Source of the DNA: Neoalteromonas facilis
Lineage (GTDB): Bacteria; Pseudomonadota; Gammaproteobacteria; Enterobacterales; Alteromonadaceae
Direction: 5' to 3'
Assembly (NCBI RefSeq): GCF_002807665.1
Contig: NZ_PEAY01000004.1
Coordinates: forward strand, 596,604-660,603
Length of the DNA stretch: 64,000 bases
This document shows, one piece after another, positions 57,501-64,000 of the stretch; positions within the stretch are counted from its first letter, which is position 1; each line of letters begins with the position of its first letter. The notes under the pieces are model-generated. The model saw nothing but the letters and a program-made list of their open reading frames with translations. It ran no database searches and was not told the DNA's origin. The position numbers and the translations under genes are program-made.

Positions 57501-58260
57501 GCAGAAAATGCAAGGTTTACGTGAGCAAGGCCGTATATTCGGTGCCGACTTAACACAATATTATTATGTGTTAGATGACATTGATAAGCGTATATCCACC
57601 CAGAGTCGTCGGATCAGCAAAGAAGTTGATGAAGAACTCTACTTAGATGGTGTATCTGATTCAGCGGTTAAAATCCGCTCCAAAATCAGCGAACTTGAGT
57701 TTTGGCCTGAGTTAGAGGCGTTCCAGAAACAATATCAGCAGTGGATGTCATCCGGTGCAACCGAGCTACCGGATGAAGAATATGGCCTGTCTATGCGCCG
57801 TGTGCTCGATATCCTTGGGCGGGCAGCACTGAGTGGTGGGATCAGCAAGTTGCTCGATATTGAACTGCACTTGAAGGAAGGCAATTCAAATCTGGTTATC
57901 CGTACCGATAGGCAGCTGAATGAGAGTTCAAGTCACGGCATGGCCTATTTGATTTTATGTAAGTTTTTGCTGGCCTTTACGCGCTTGCTCAGGGATCAAG
58001 CTGATGTGGTTATCCATTGGCCTATCGACGAGTTAGGCACACTACACCAAAGCAATGTGAAAAAGATATTTGATGCTTGCCAAAATAACGATATTTCGGT
58101 GGTAGGGGCATTTCCAAACCCTGAATCTGAAGTGTTGAAATTATTCCAAAACCGCTACTTGATCGATAAGGCCACTCGCCGTTTGCAAGTGGTACAACCC
58201 AAGGTAAGTCAATTGAGTGAGCGACTGAAAGCACGTATGGCAGAGGAGGCTAGCGCATGA
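54568..58260 (+). CDS. SMC-like ATPase with long coiled coils (DUF3584-type)
   Basis: A 1230-residue SMC-like protein. Walker A is CGTNASGKTT (29-38); the signature-like NESSSHG is at 1118-1124 and Walker B VVIHWPIDELG has D1154-E1155. Between them two very long coiled coils (about 250-530 and 600-1010) flank a compact globular stretch (about 535-600, LAFLREANIEWENTIGKVLT) in the place of a hinge. Head sequences such as IPVFYGEYPSRVVPATRDSFERWYLP resemble large DUF3584 P-loop proteins rather than MukB, MksB or JetC. AGGA precedes the ATG. It overlaps the next gene (ATGA), giving an SMC - KITE-like - kleisin-like operon. Predicted role: DNA loop handling or restriction; not proven. Confidence 0.8.
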   Translation: MPGLHRIILIDTHLPGVVELKLNGHTNICGTNASGKTTLQRLIPVFYGEYPSRVVPATRDSFERWYLPRESSYIIYEYLNHDEDLCQGVLTSNGTGVTYRLIGKPFELDDYVFKNKAGDHVPTSPQDVVRSLKRNNVMVTNQLSTKDYRAVVQNDITTMQSSSSARELMGYARIFSMCESKKHLRHIEKLAKAVHSKEGKMETIKAMIAAILEEDGVQPPTSNLSRKHVDDWLRECQLIQEFDVIRPEFSQLETADVQLTDTEQRLAALSDVFSYDHSFLAAHIIEQQSLVDDTIHAIKQLENDWQHEREELNQTLSAAKGDITKYEQELDNVEDEYQRWQDQDIDQLQSNVKQLDQWQEDLQTAQSRYQLVTDKHQDIQSTFDKRVAELTDKFNRQLETLNSKQRDLLEQRAIKQREGQQQRETLKDDFQQQRDQLKEAHQAQNSESVEQRALLSARLQNVGFSEFEQSQLDILDATIDEAVSAEDIARDQLRKQQKQLTTELQARSTANESLQKCSREVMECQSKLDKAESLLHPKDNTLLAFLREANIEWENTIGKVLTPELLERKDLKPSLNKKHDATLFGLKLDLSHLDLPEYAQTEQALKLKLAEFQEALSTAVECQSEAEQQLTSASERVRQAELAVSKAESQLKSAEANRKRSQQDRHALHREYQAALAERKQQSKKQLQQIEAQQTKLKAQFSQALADIDEQMREALSELDFHWQQVVDDIVADEQQVSEQLAQAKANAKRDRQDTEKWLADELANRGVDVDEIGSLKKLIEQLKKDIDYTERHRHLVVDYQRWYKHVFSEQKVTWQKLLTAAKKTASKAERTLTEHAQQVKSKREQLVETQTQAETLLRQANEANVSVEQLTKSLAKLSLKVESESGKQPPASDLTAISQRVTEANELLQQRERLLTDIRAYVERFDQLIAAQAGTGLSDTWERSREECTTIDKEGTRHIVHRRLVSHLARLLNEIVPQKMQGLREQGRIFGADLTQYYYVLDDIDKRISTQSRRISKEVDEELYLDGVSDSAVKIRSKISELEFWPELEAFQKQYQQWMSSGATELPDEEYGLSMRRVLDILGRAALSGGISKLLDIELHLKEGNSNLVIRTDRQLNESSSHGMAYLILCKFLLAFTRLLRDQADVVIHWPIDELGTLHQSNVKKIFDACQNNDISVVGAFPNPESEVLKLFQNRYLIDKATRRLQVVQPKVSQLSERLKARMAEEASA

Positions 58261-58892
58261 TGACTGAACAAGGCCGTGTCTTATCGAGTCTGCTTGAAGG
58301 ACATTTTGTCTGTCAGGTTAGCAATGAAGAAGCGTGGCGCTACCTTAAACAAGCGGCTAACCGCGAAGCGTTAGAACCGCATTTAAATCTTTTGAATCGT
58401 ACACTGGCCTCAACAGTGGATGGCGATGTGTTTTATGCCGCGTACCAAGCGCTAGGCGAGGGGGAACGAAAAGCGATTGGCAGTCAATTCCAAGAGGTGG
58501 CATCAAGTTTACGCCCCTTAGTGGATTGGTTGTTATTAGTTCAACAAGCCAATGGCAGTGATGTGCCGGTGACTATGGGCACCCCGATTCGATTAGCTGA
58601 GTTACAAACTATTATTGAAGATACGCCGGCTTTTGCTGAGCAACTAGAGAAATTGTCTCGTTATCGTTTATTTGGGTCAACCAGTACGCAAACCGATGGG
58701 CAATTAAAACAAGTGTTCAAACGCTTGTGCGATTTAGGTTATTTGATCAAGCCAAATCCAGATAAACAGATTTTTATCGCGACAGGTAAGGTCGATTACC
58801 TGTACGAAGTGCTGCGGTTTATTGATGAAACTGAATCGTTGTCGTTGGCAGAACAAGCTGAATCTGCATCGCAGCAGGGTAGCTTGCTGTGA
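58257..58892 (+). CDS. KITE-like (MukE/MksE/JetB-type) partner subunit, putative
   Basis: A 211-residue protein, mostly helical, with a winged-helix-like C-terminal part (about 145-192: TDGQLKQVFKRLCDLGYLIKPNPDKQIFIAT and KVDYLYEVLRFIDE) as in KITE subunits of SMC complexes. The N-terminal part may be a second winged helix. Size, order and coupling (start overlaps the SMC-like stop, AGGAGG seven bases upstream; stop overlaps the next start) fit a MukE/MksE-like role. Direct similarity is too weak for me to be certain; assignment rests mainly on operon architecture. Confidence 0.6.
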   Translation: MMTEQGRVLSSLLEGHFVCQVSNEEAWRYLKQAANREALEPHLNLLNRTLASTVDGDVFYAAYQALGEGERKAIGSQFQEVASSLRPLVDWLLLVQQANGSDVPVTMGTPIRLAELQTIIEDTPAFAEQLEKLSRYRLFGSTSTQTDGQLKQVFKRLCDLGYLIKPNPDKQIFIATGKVDYLYEVLRFIDETESLSLAEQAESASQQGSLL

Positions 58893-60109
58893 ATCAGAAT
58901 TTATATCAATCAGGGGTAAAGCTCCTTAATGCATTGAGTCGTCACAGTGATGTGATCATGCGAGCTTACTTGTCTGGCAGTGTTAACGAGCGAGATGTTA
59001 GCTCTAAAGTGCTAGAGGCGTTGATCCAGCAGGGCATTTTATGGCGCCCTGAACCTGATGCGGATATTCGCTTGAAAAGTAGCGTGCGGAATCTACTTGA
59101 AGGTAGCTTGCAAGACGAACGCAATCGCCAAATTGATACGAATATGGCGAGTGCGTTAGCAGCCATTAAAACCCTAGCACAGCATTACAAAGAAGCGCTG
59201 CAGTATGGTCGGTTCGTTGAATCACAAGGGCATTTAAGCGACTTACGGGAGCATGTTTATAGCCTCACAGAGTCATTGGCGAACCATGTGCGCGTTTTGT
59301 TTAGCCGCATCAACAATGAATTTGGTTATGTGGCATCGGTTGACGCCAAAATTAGAGAGAACGAGCTGGCTCAATCTCAAGTCAGTGATTTGTTGAATCA
59401 AATAGAGCTGATCCGATTTGATGAATTGGGGCAAATAGCAGGTAACAATCGTGATCTACGTCACTTGCTGGTGGTTGCATTGCAACAAAGTTTCACGCGA
59501 GTCACCAAAGAGTTATCAGCCGCGCAAGCCCGATTGATTGAACTAATTGGGCGTTTTAGAGAGTTTCGTGGCAAAACGCGTTTGTTGAAAGGTTTCGTGT
59601 TGCATTGTGAACAGCATCCAGATTTTGCTCCTCACGATTACACACGTCAAACGCATGTCCCCATGCTGTTTAATCAGGCGCCAGCTTTATTAGCTGACGC
59701 ATTCCCTGACGTGAATAACGTTGAGCAAGAGTTGGAATTACAGCAACTGGTGGGGCAGATCCGTCATGTTAATCGAGTGCGCCAGAGCGACAACCGCAGT
59801 AAGGCTTCAGTGCGCATCGACATTGAACAGCTCGCGGCAGTAGAGATTGACGATTCACAACTACGAGATGCGGTAGAACATTATTTTTGCCATGTTATCG
59901 ATACGGGTGAAGTGATAACAGCATTGCAATATTTACATTGGAAGTCGTTGGATTTTGACCAAGAAGCGTGGTTGTATCAGGTCATCGGCGGCTATCAATC
60001 TTTAGATTCAGAAGAGCAACAATATTTTGCAATAGAGGCTAGCGGAGAAGTGCACCCCGAATATTCAGGGAATTATCTTATTCACGATGTCAGTTTAGGT
60101 TTGCGATAA
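58889..60109 (+). CDS. Kleisin-like (MukF/MksF/JetA-type) subunit, putative
   Basis: A 406-residue protein. The first ~70 residues look like a winged helix (LLNALSRHSDVIMRAYLSG and VSSKVLEALIQQGILWRPEP). A long helical middle (about 85-250, RQIDTNMASALAAIKTLAQHYKEAL and on) could form the neck-binding bundle, and the C-terminus (about 310-406) looks globular. This layout is that of MukF/JetA-type kleisins. The start is GTG, overlapping the previous stop. It is the last gene of the coupled operon. No JetD-like topoisomerase/nuclease gene follows. Functional call is inferred from layout and neighbours. Confidence 0.58.
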   Translation: MNQNLYQSGVKLLNALSRHSDVIMRAYLSGSVNERDVSSKVLEALIQQGILWRPEPDADIRLKSSVRNLLEGSLQDERNRQIDTNMASALAAIKTLAQHYKEALQYGRFVESQGHLSDLREHVYSLTESLANHVRVLFSRINNEFGYVASVDAKIRENELAQSQVSDLLNQIELIRFDELGQIAGNNRDLRHLLVVALQQSFTRVTKELSAAQARLIELIGRFREFRGKTRLLKGFVLHCEQHPDFAPHDYTRQTHVPMLFNQAPALLADAFPDVNNVEQELELQQLVGQIRHVNRVRQSDNRSKASVRIDIEQLAAVEIDDSQLRDAVEHYFCHVIDTGEVITALQYLHWKSLDFDQEAWLYQVIGGYQSLDSEEQQYFAIEASGEVHPEYSGNYLIHDVSLGLR

Positions 60110-60224
60110 ATTTTCATAGATTGTTAAAAAATTGTGAAACTAAAAAGTGAGAGGTTTGTCTAAATCGCATAAATCTGCAATCAGTCGATCTTAGGATAGG
60201 GATCAGAAGTAGTTAGGAGTGATT

Positions 60225-60608
60225 ATGCAGCTAACAGAAGAACAAGGTTTCAACGAAGCGCTAATTAAATTATCCGTGTTGCTGTATCAAGTTGACGGTA
60301 AGGTCACATTGACCGAACAGGATTATCTTGATGAGGTATTGGGCACATTGGAGTGGGGCAGCACTATTTGCCAAGAAGCATTTTTAAACGATGCAATTCA
60401 TAAAGCCCGCTTAGCGGTCGACAACAACGACTGTAAAGCTTTTATGCAGTCTCTCAGCGACGATTTAAACCAAGACGCGAACAAAGCCTTAGAGGTGGCT
60501 ATGGAGCTGACAGGTATAGACGGTGAACGCAGCGAGCAGGAAACGGAATTATTGGCTTATCTTACTAATCGAATTCTAGGCAAAGCGCTTACTGCGCAGA
60601 TCGTGTAA
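60225..60608 (+). CDS. TerB-like protein
   Basis: A 127-residue all-helical protein resembling the TerB/tellurite-resistance helical family: EALIKLSVLLYQVDGKVTLTEQDYLDEVL and ALEVAMELTGIDGERSEQETELLAYL, two acidic helix pairs that may bind metal. ATG 60225 has TTAGGAG five bases upstream. It is 115 bases behind the SMC-like operon, on the same strand, and closes with a terminator. No other ter genes are near, so tellurite resistance should not be assumed. Whether it belongs to the SMC system is open. Confidence 0.68.
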   Translation: MQLTEEQGFNEALIKLSVLLYQVDGKVTLTEQDYLDEVLGTLEWGSTICQEAFLNDAIHKARLAVDNNDCKAFMQSLSDDLNQDANKALEVAMELTGIDGERSEQETELLAYLTNRILGKALTAQIV

Positions 60609-60636
60609 ACGTATTTGCGTAAGCTTTAGAGGTAAA

Positions 60637-60669
60637 AAAAACGCCGTTGATTTTAACAACGGCGTTTTT
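60637..60669. terminator. Bidirectional intrinsic terminator
   Basis: AAAAACGCCGTTG (60637-60649) pairs with CAACGGCGTTTTT (60657-60669) around a 7-base loop, with A-rich left and T-rich right flanks, so it works on both strands: after the TerB-like gene and after the convergent metalloprotease gene. Confidence 0.92.
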
Positions 60670-60700
60670 GTTTGTGCTATTTGCTTAAACGTGTCGCGGC

Positions 60701-63268
60701 TTAGCTAGCACTTTTATGGAAAGCACGGCTAATACGATCGTTTAGGTAGAACCTATGAACTTTCGTTGCTTGATCACCACGTGAACTATCCACTAGCTTT
60801 TTAACTCGATTAAGTTCATATACTGCCGCCGCTTTGGCGAAGTTATCGTACTTACTTGCGGCTTCTAAACCACTAATCGCAATTAAACGTTCAACATATT
60901 CCGTCTGTAGGTTACGACGGTAGCTATTCACGTCGCGCTTAATGTCAGCATCAAATATAGCGGCAGTGAGATCAGCCAAAAGTGCTTCAACACTGTATTC
61001 ATTGCCATAAAGTGCTGTATCACTTAGTCGCAGTGTTACTGCTGGGTGAAGCAAATGGTTCAGCACGTTCTTTTGTGCTCCGAGTAACATATCGTGCAGT
61101 TTCGGGTCTTCATTATTGCCGAAATGATCAAAGCCGCGGCGTTGACGTTGCAAATATGCAAATAAGGGTTCCATTTCGCTGATGGCGTTTGGTGCAAACA
61201 CGAAATCACGCAATGTCTTCATTGCACGTTCTTGATCAGCTTTTGCTACTGGCGTAAATGGTTGCTGATAGCCTTCTTGACCAACATAGCTTCTATCCAC
61301 ATAAACACCCCCAACATACCGAGAGACAACGCTGGCTTGACGCGCGAATTCACCAAATACGACATTCACACCGACGACAAGATCATTGTGTGAACGACCT
61401 TCAGTTAGGGTTTTGTCTTTCAACTTAGTCGCGGTCGATTTGATCAAACCAAAGCGGTCTTGAGCATAGGCAATAGCATCGCTCGACATATCAAAAATGT
61501 TCACGCGAGGATCTAAGTGGCGCCCCGGCGCGCGCATATCATCAGCATCATTACCAAACGCTAGCGCCGGTTCTGTGCTGCGAGCGAGAATTGATGAGAG
61601 ACGTTCTTCCTCAGCATTGGGGTCTGCTAATGCAGTTGAGTAGCCATATTCAATCGCCCAATCATCATAAGGACCTGGCTTTTCACTGTAGAAATCGCCT
61701 TGTTCCATACCTTCTGGCGCGTAGTTCACTGAAGGGTAGTCCATTACTGAGCCGGCTAATATGCCCTGCGTAATAGATGCATCATGGGCTTCTTTAGGAC
61801 CATGTAACTGTGTGGCTTTCATGTTGTGGTTTAGACCTAATGTATGACCTACTTCATGCAAAATCAGATAATACATAGACTGCTTGAGCAGTTTGTCTTT
61901 GTTGATGTCATCCATGCCTTGGGCAAGTGATGCGTATTGCCCGAACATTAAGCCTGCATTTAGTTGATGACCCAGCGAGCAATAGTTTACCGCTTCTTCG
62001 CTAAGACCTTCTGGGAGAGGATTCTCTAGTGCGTTTACGCCGTCTGTAAACATTTTACCTGTTATCCAACGCCCTTTCATAAAGGTGTATTCCAACATGA
62101 TATCAGCGGCGATGATTTGTCCGGTCAATGGATTTGCGACGCTAGGGCCATAACCACCAAATGGAGGAGTGGGAGATGATGTCCAGCGTAGTACGTTATA
62201 TCGTACGTCATCAGCTTTCCAGTCGGCATCATCCGGTTGGACTTTAACTACGATAGCATTGCTGAAACCAGCCTTTTCAAAAGCGGAATTCCACGCCAAT
62301 GTTGCGTCACGAATAGTATCGCGCCATTCAACTGGTGTGGTGTTTTCAATCCACCAAACGATCGGCTCAACCGGATCTGATACCGCAGCATTTGGGTCTT
62401 TCTTTTTCAAGTGCCAACGATTGATGACATCACGGCCAATAAAGGTTTGGTCTGACGTGAGATCATCAAATTGTTGACCAAAATACCCGATACGAGGGTC
62501 ATCTCGACGTGGTTGGAAGTCGCTTTCAGGCAACTCAATAAAGGCATGCTGCAAACTGATAGTTGTGAATCTTGGATCGGTGATTTCATTGCCGCCACTG
62601 ACTTTGGGTGTGTCGTTTTCAAACACGTAATCCACTACGACATGAGTATTCTGAGCAAAATTGTCTATCGACGCGATTTTGGTTTTATCGCCGCTTAATT
62701 TACCCAGTTTGTAGCGTGTTTTATCAACCTTTGGGTCATCAGCGGGCATTGGCGCAATGCGATGCAAATTTTCATTGGTTACAACATCATCCAATTTAAT
62801 TGCAATTTTACCGTCGTCCTCATGTTCAATTTTTGCAGAGACTAGAACGGCTTCGCTGATGTTGGCATCGGCTGCTTTGCTAATAGCATTTTCAGGGTCA
62901 AAATAGTAACGCGGTGTTTTAGCAACAAATTCAATGCGATCAAAATCACGGCGCATCTCGATTAGACGGTAATCACGGAAACCACCACGAAAGTGTCCAG
63001 CTGCAACCGGACCGTCGACAGTAGACGCAAAGTATAAAAACGGCTTGTCTAATTGTGATGGGTCGATAACCAATAGGCTTGAGCCGTCTTTTTCATCTTG
63101 ATAAATCGGCAGAAAACCGTCAAATGCGGATTTAGTCTCTAATATCTGTGTTAGTGTTTTTTCTTCTTTTGCCTCATCTTTTTTCTCTTCTGCAAACGCA
63201 GTTGATGAACAAATCGCGAGGCTAATCGCTGCGGCGATAGTGGTCGCCTTGATTGGATAACGTTTCAT
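60701..63268 (-). CDS. Secreted zinc-dependent metalloprotease (DUF5117/DUF4953 type)
   Basis: An 855-residue exported protein. Signal peptide MKRYPIKATTIAAAISLAI with cleavage near AFA-EE. The zinc site is HEVGHTLGLNH (about 471-481), a metzincin-type motif, embedded in domains resembling DUF5117 and DUF4953. The segments FDGFLPIYQDEKDGSSLLVI and HFRGGFRDYRLIEMRR are typical of this large family in marine and gliding bacteria. ATG 63268 has AAGGAC nine bases upstream; an in-frame start at 63301 would bury the signal peptide. Substrate unknown. Monocistronic, closed by a shared terminator. Confidence 0.87.
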   Translation of the reverse strand: MKRYPIKATTIAAAISLAICSSTAFAEEKKDEAKEEKTLTQILETKSAFDGFLPIYQDEKDGSSLLVIDPSQLDKPFLYFASTVDGPVAAGHFRGGFRDYRLIEMRRDFDRIEFVAKTPRYYFDPENAISKAADANISEAVLVSAKIEHEDDGKIAIKLDDVVTNENLHRIAPMPADDPKVDKTRYKLGKLSGDKTKIASIDNFAQNTHVVVDYVFENDTPKVSGGNEITDPRFTTISLQHAFIELPESDFQPRRDDPRIGYFGQQFDDLTSDQTFIGRDVINRWHLKKKDPNAAVSDPVEPIVWWIENTTPVEWRDTIRDATLAWNSAFEKAGFSNAIVVKVQPDDADWKADDVRYNVLRWTSSPTPPFGGYGPSVANPLTGQIIAADIMLEYTFMKGRWITGKMFTDGVNALENPLPEGLSEEAVNYCSLGHQLNAGLMFGQYASLAQGMDDINKDKLLKQSMYYLILHEVGHTLGLNHNMKATQLHGPKEAHDASITQGILAGSVMDYPSVNYAPEGMEQGDFYSEKPGPYDDWAIEYGYSTALADPNAEEERLSSILARSTEPALAFGNDADDMRAPGRHLDPRVNIFDMSSDAIAYAQDRFGLIKSTATKLKDKTLTEGRSHNDLVVGVNVVFGEFARQASVVSRYVGGVYVDRSYVGQEGYQQPFTPVAKADQERAMKTLRDFVFAPNAISEMEPLFAYLQRQRRGFDHFGNNEDPKLHDMLLGAQKNVLNHLLHPAVTLRLSDTALYGNEYSVEALLADLTAAIFDADIKRDVNSYRRNLQTEYVERLIAISGLEAASKYDNFAKAAAVYELNRVKKLVDSSRGDQATKVHRFYLNDRISRAFHKSAS

Positions 63269-63411
63269 ATATACTGTCCTTGATGGTATTGGCGTCAACA
63301 AAATGGAGCACCAACGATAGTCGGTATTTATTGTTGAAGATAACGTCCATGCGTGGCTGTAGATCGTCGTAAAAATTGAGCCATTCGTCGCGGAGTAATT
63401 GCTTGCTTGGG

Positions 63412-64000
63412 TTACTCTATCAACTGAAGTTGGGCATGCTCACGGTAGATGTCACTGTTTTGCATTAGCGCTTGGTGAGTACCTTCCGCCACTATTTTCC
63501 CATTTTGCATGACGATTAATCGATCAGCGTTAACAACGGTGGCTAGGCGGTGGGCAATGATCAATGTGGTTCTGTTGCGCATTAAGTTGTCCAGGCCCTG
63601 CTTAACATGATGCTCGCTTTTCGCGTCTAGCGCACTAGTGGCTTCATCAAGTAACAGAATGGGGCGATCGGCTAAGATAGCGCGGGCGATGGATATCCGT
63701 TGTTTTTGGCCACCCGAGAGTTTTACGCCTCGCTCGCCCAAATTGGTATGATAACCCTCGGGCAGTTGCGTAATAAATTCATCAGCCATAGCCGTTTTAG
63801 CAGCCTCGACTACTTCGCTATCACTCGCTTCAGGTCGACCATAACGGATATTATCGTAAACATTGGAAGCAAAAATCACAGATTCTTGCGGTACCAATGC
63901 AAAATGAGCGCGCAACGAATGAATATCAATGTGTTTTATCGGGTGCTCAAAGATTTCAATGCTACCCTGATTGGCATCGTAAAAGCGCAATAACAATTGA
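63412..64000 (-). CDS. ABC exporter ATPase domain, C-terminal part (gene cut by window edge)
   Basis: The C-terminal ~195 residues of a half-size ABC exporter. The reading frame is open to the right edge and the visible part begins QLLLRFYD, just after where Walker A (GKST) must lie outside the window. Seen: Q-loop FALVPQESVIFASNVYDNI, signature LSGGQKQRISIARAIL, Walker B ILLLDEATSALD, D-loop, and switch histidine LIIAHRLATVVNADRLIVM. This resembles MsbA-like or multidrug exporters. The substrate cannot be told from this half. Confidence 0.9.
   Translation of the reverse strand, partial: QLLLRFYDANQGSIEIFEHPIKHIDIHSLRAHFALVPQESVIFASNVYDNIRYGRPEASDSEVVEAAKTAMADEFITQLPEGYHTNLGERGVKLSGGQKQRISIARAILADRPILLLDEATSALDAKSEHHVKQGLDNLMRNRTTLIIAHRLATVVNADRLIVMQNGKIVAEGTHQALMQNSDIYREHAQLQLIE

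Noticed and set aside
54568-60109. Classical Wadjet (JetABCD) or MukBEF assignment
   Set aside because: Gene order is SMC first, no JetD-like nuclease follows, and the SMC head sequences look like DUF3584 rather than JetC or MukB. Only a general SMC-complex call is kept.
60225-60608. Tellurite resistance operon
   Set aside because: Only a single TerB-like gene is present, with no terC, terD or terZ nearby.

Overview
The window looks like chromosomal DNA of a marine gammaproteobacterium of the Alteromonadales type. This is judged from gene content and protein resemblance only: a YeeN-type YebC protein beside zapG/zapE, very large PstC and PstA permeases, an iscR-sufBCDSATE operon, a tkt-epd-pgk run ending in a class I aldolase, a TrhP/YegQ protein, and many secreted proteases. 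Both strands are densely coded in short operons. I see no tRNA, no rRNA operon, no insertion sequence and no CRISPR array. The only recognisable structural RNA gene is the RNase P RNA.

Layout. 1-2.3 kb: start of zapG, zapE and a YeeN-like protein. 2.3-6 kb: a secreted retropepsin-like protein and an S41 protease, divergent from a membrane-anchored AraC regulator. 6.2-6.8 kb: a small double-glycine-leader peptide gene followed by a two-helix membrane protein, a candidate bacteriocin/immunity pair. 6.8-8.7 kb: a cation diffusion facilitator, rnpB and a DEDDh exonuclease. 8.7-15.4 kb: an intergenic region with two kinds of tandem repeat, a secreted delta-type carbonic anhydrase, two two-component systems (OmpR type and NarL/DesK type, the latter with a large palindrome upstream) and two membrane proteins. 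15.4-22.2 kb: metK, then tkt-epd-pgk-fba. 22.3-33.4 kb: a phosphate block (ppx-ppk on the minus strand; pstC-pstA-pstB-phoU and a PiT transporter on the plus strand) with a gcvR-like gene in the middle. 33.4-39.9 kb: oxyR-like regulator, an ECF sigma / anti-sigma / secreted coiled-coil operon, a Tat-exported dienelactone hydrolase and a PAS hybrid histidine kinase. 40-42.7 kb: a phosphate-type porin with a Pho box, a conserved-looking 46-residue protein and a TolB-like propeller. 42.8-49.6 kb: the IscR-controlled SUF operon. 49.8-53.4 kb: trhP, a glucosamine-kinase-type ATPase and a chromate transporter. 53.5-60.6 kb: a WYL regulator of BrxR/CapW appearance, then a translationally coupled SMC-like / KITE-like / kleisin-like operon and a TerB-like gene. 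60.7-64 kb: a large secreted zinc metalloprotease and the end of an ABC exporter.

The strongest candidate for an undescribed system is the WYL + SMC-like three-gene locus (53.6-60.1 kb). It has the architecture of a MukBEF/Wadjet-type complex, but I see no JetD-like nuclease beside it and its SMC subunit looks like the DUF3584 type rather than MukB or JetC. The second is the bacteriocin-like pair at 6.27-6.78 kb. Regulatory observations readable directly from the DNA include tandem IscR type-1-like sites before iscR with a further one before sufB, a three-unit 11-bp Pho box next to the porin but pointing away from it, a 12-bp-arm palindrome before the DesK-type system, and three tandem 12-bp repeats upstream of the carbonic anhydrase.
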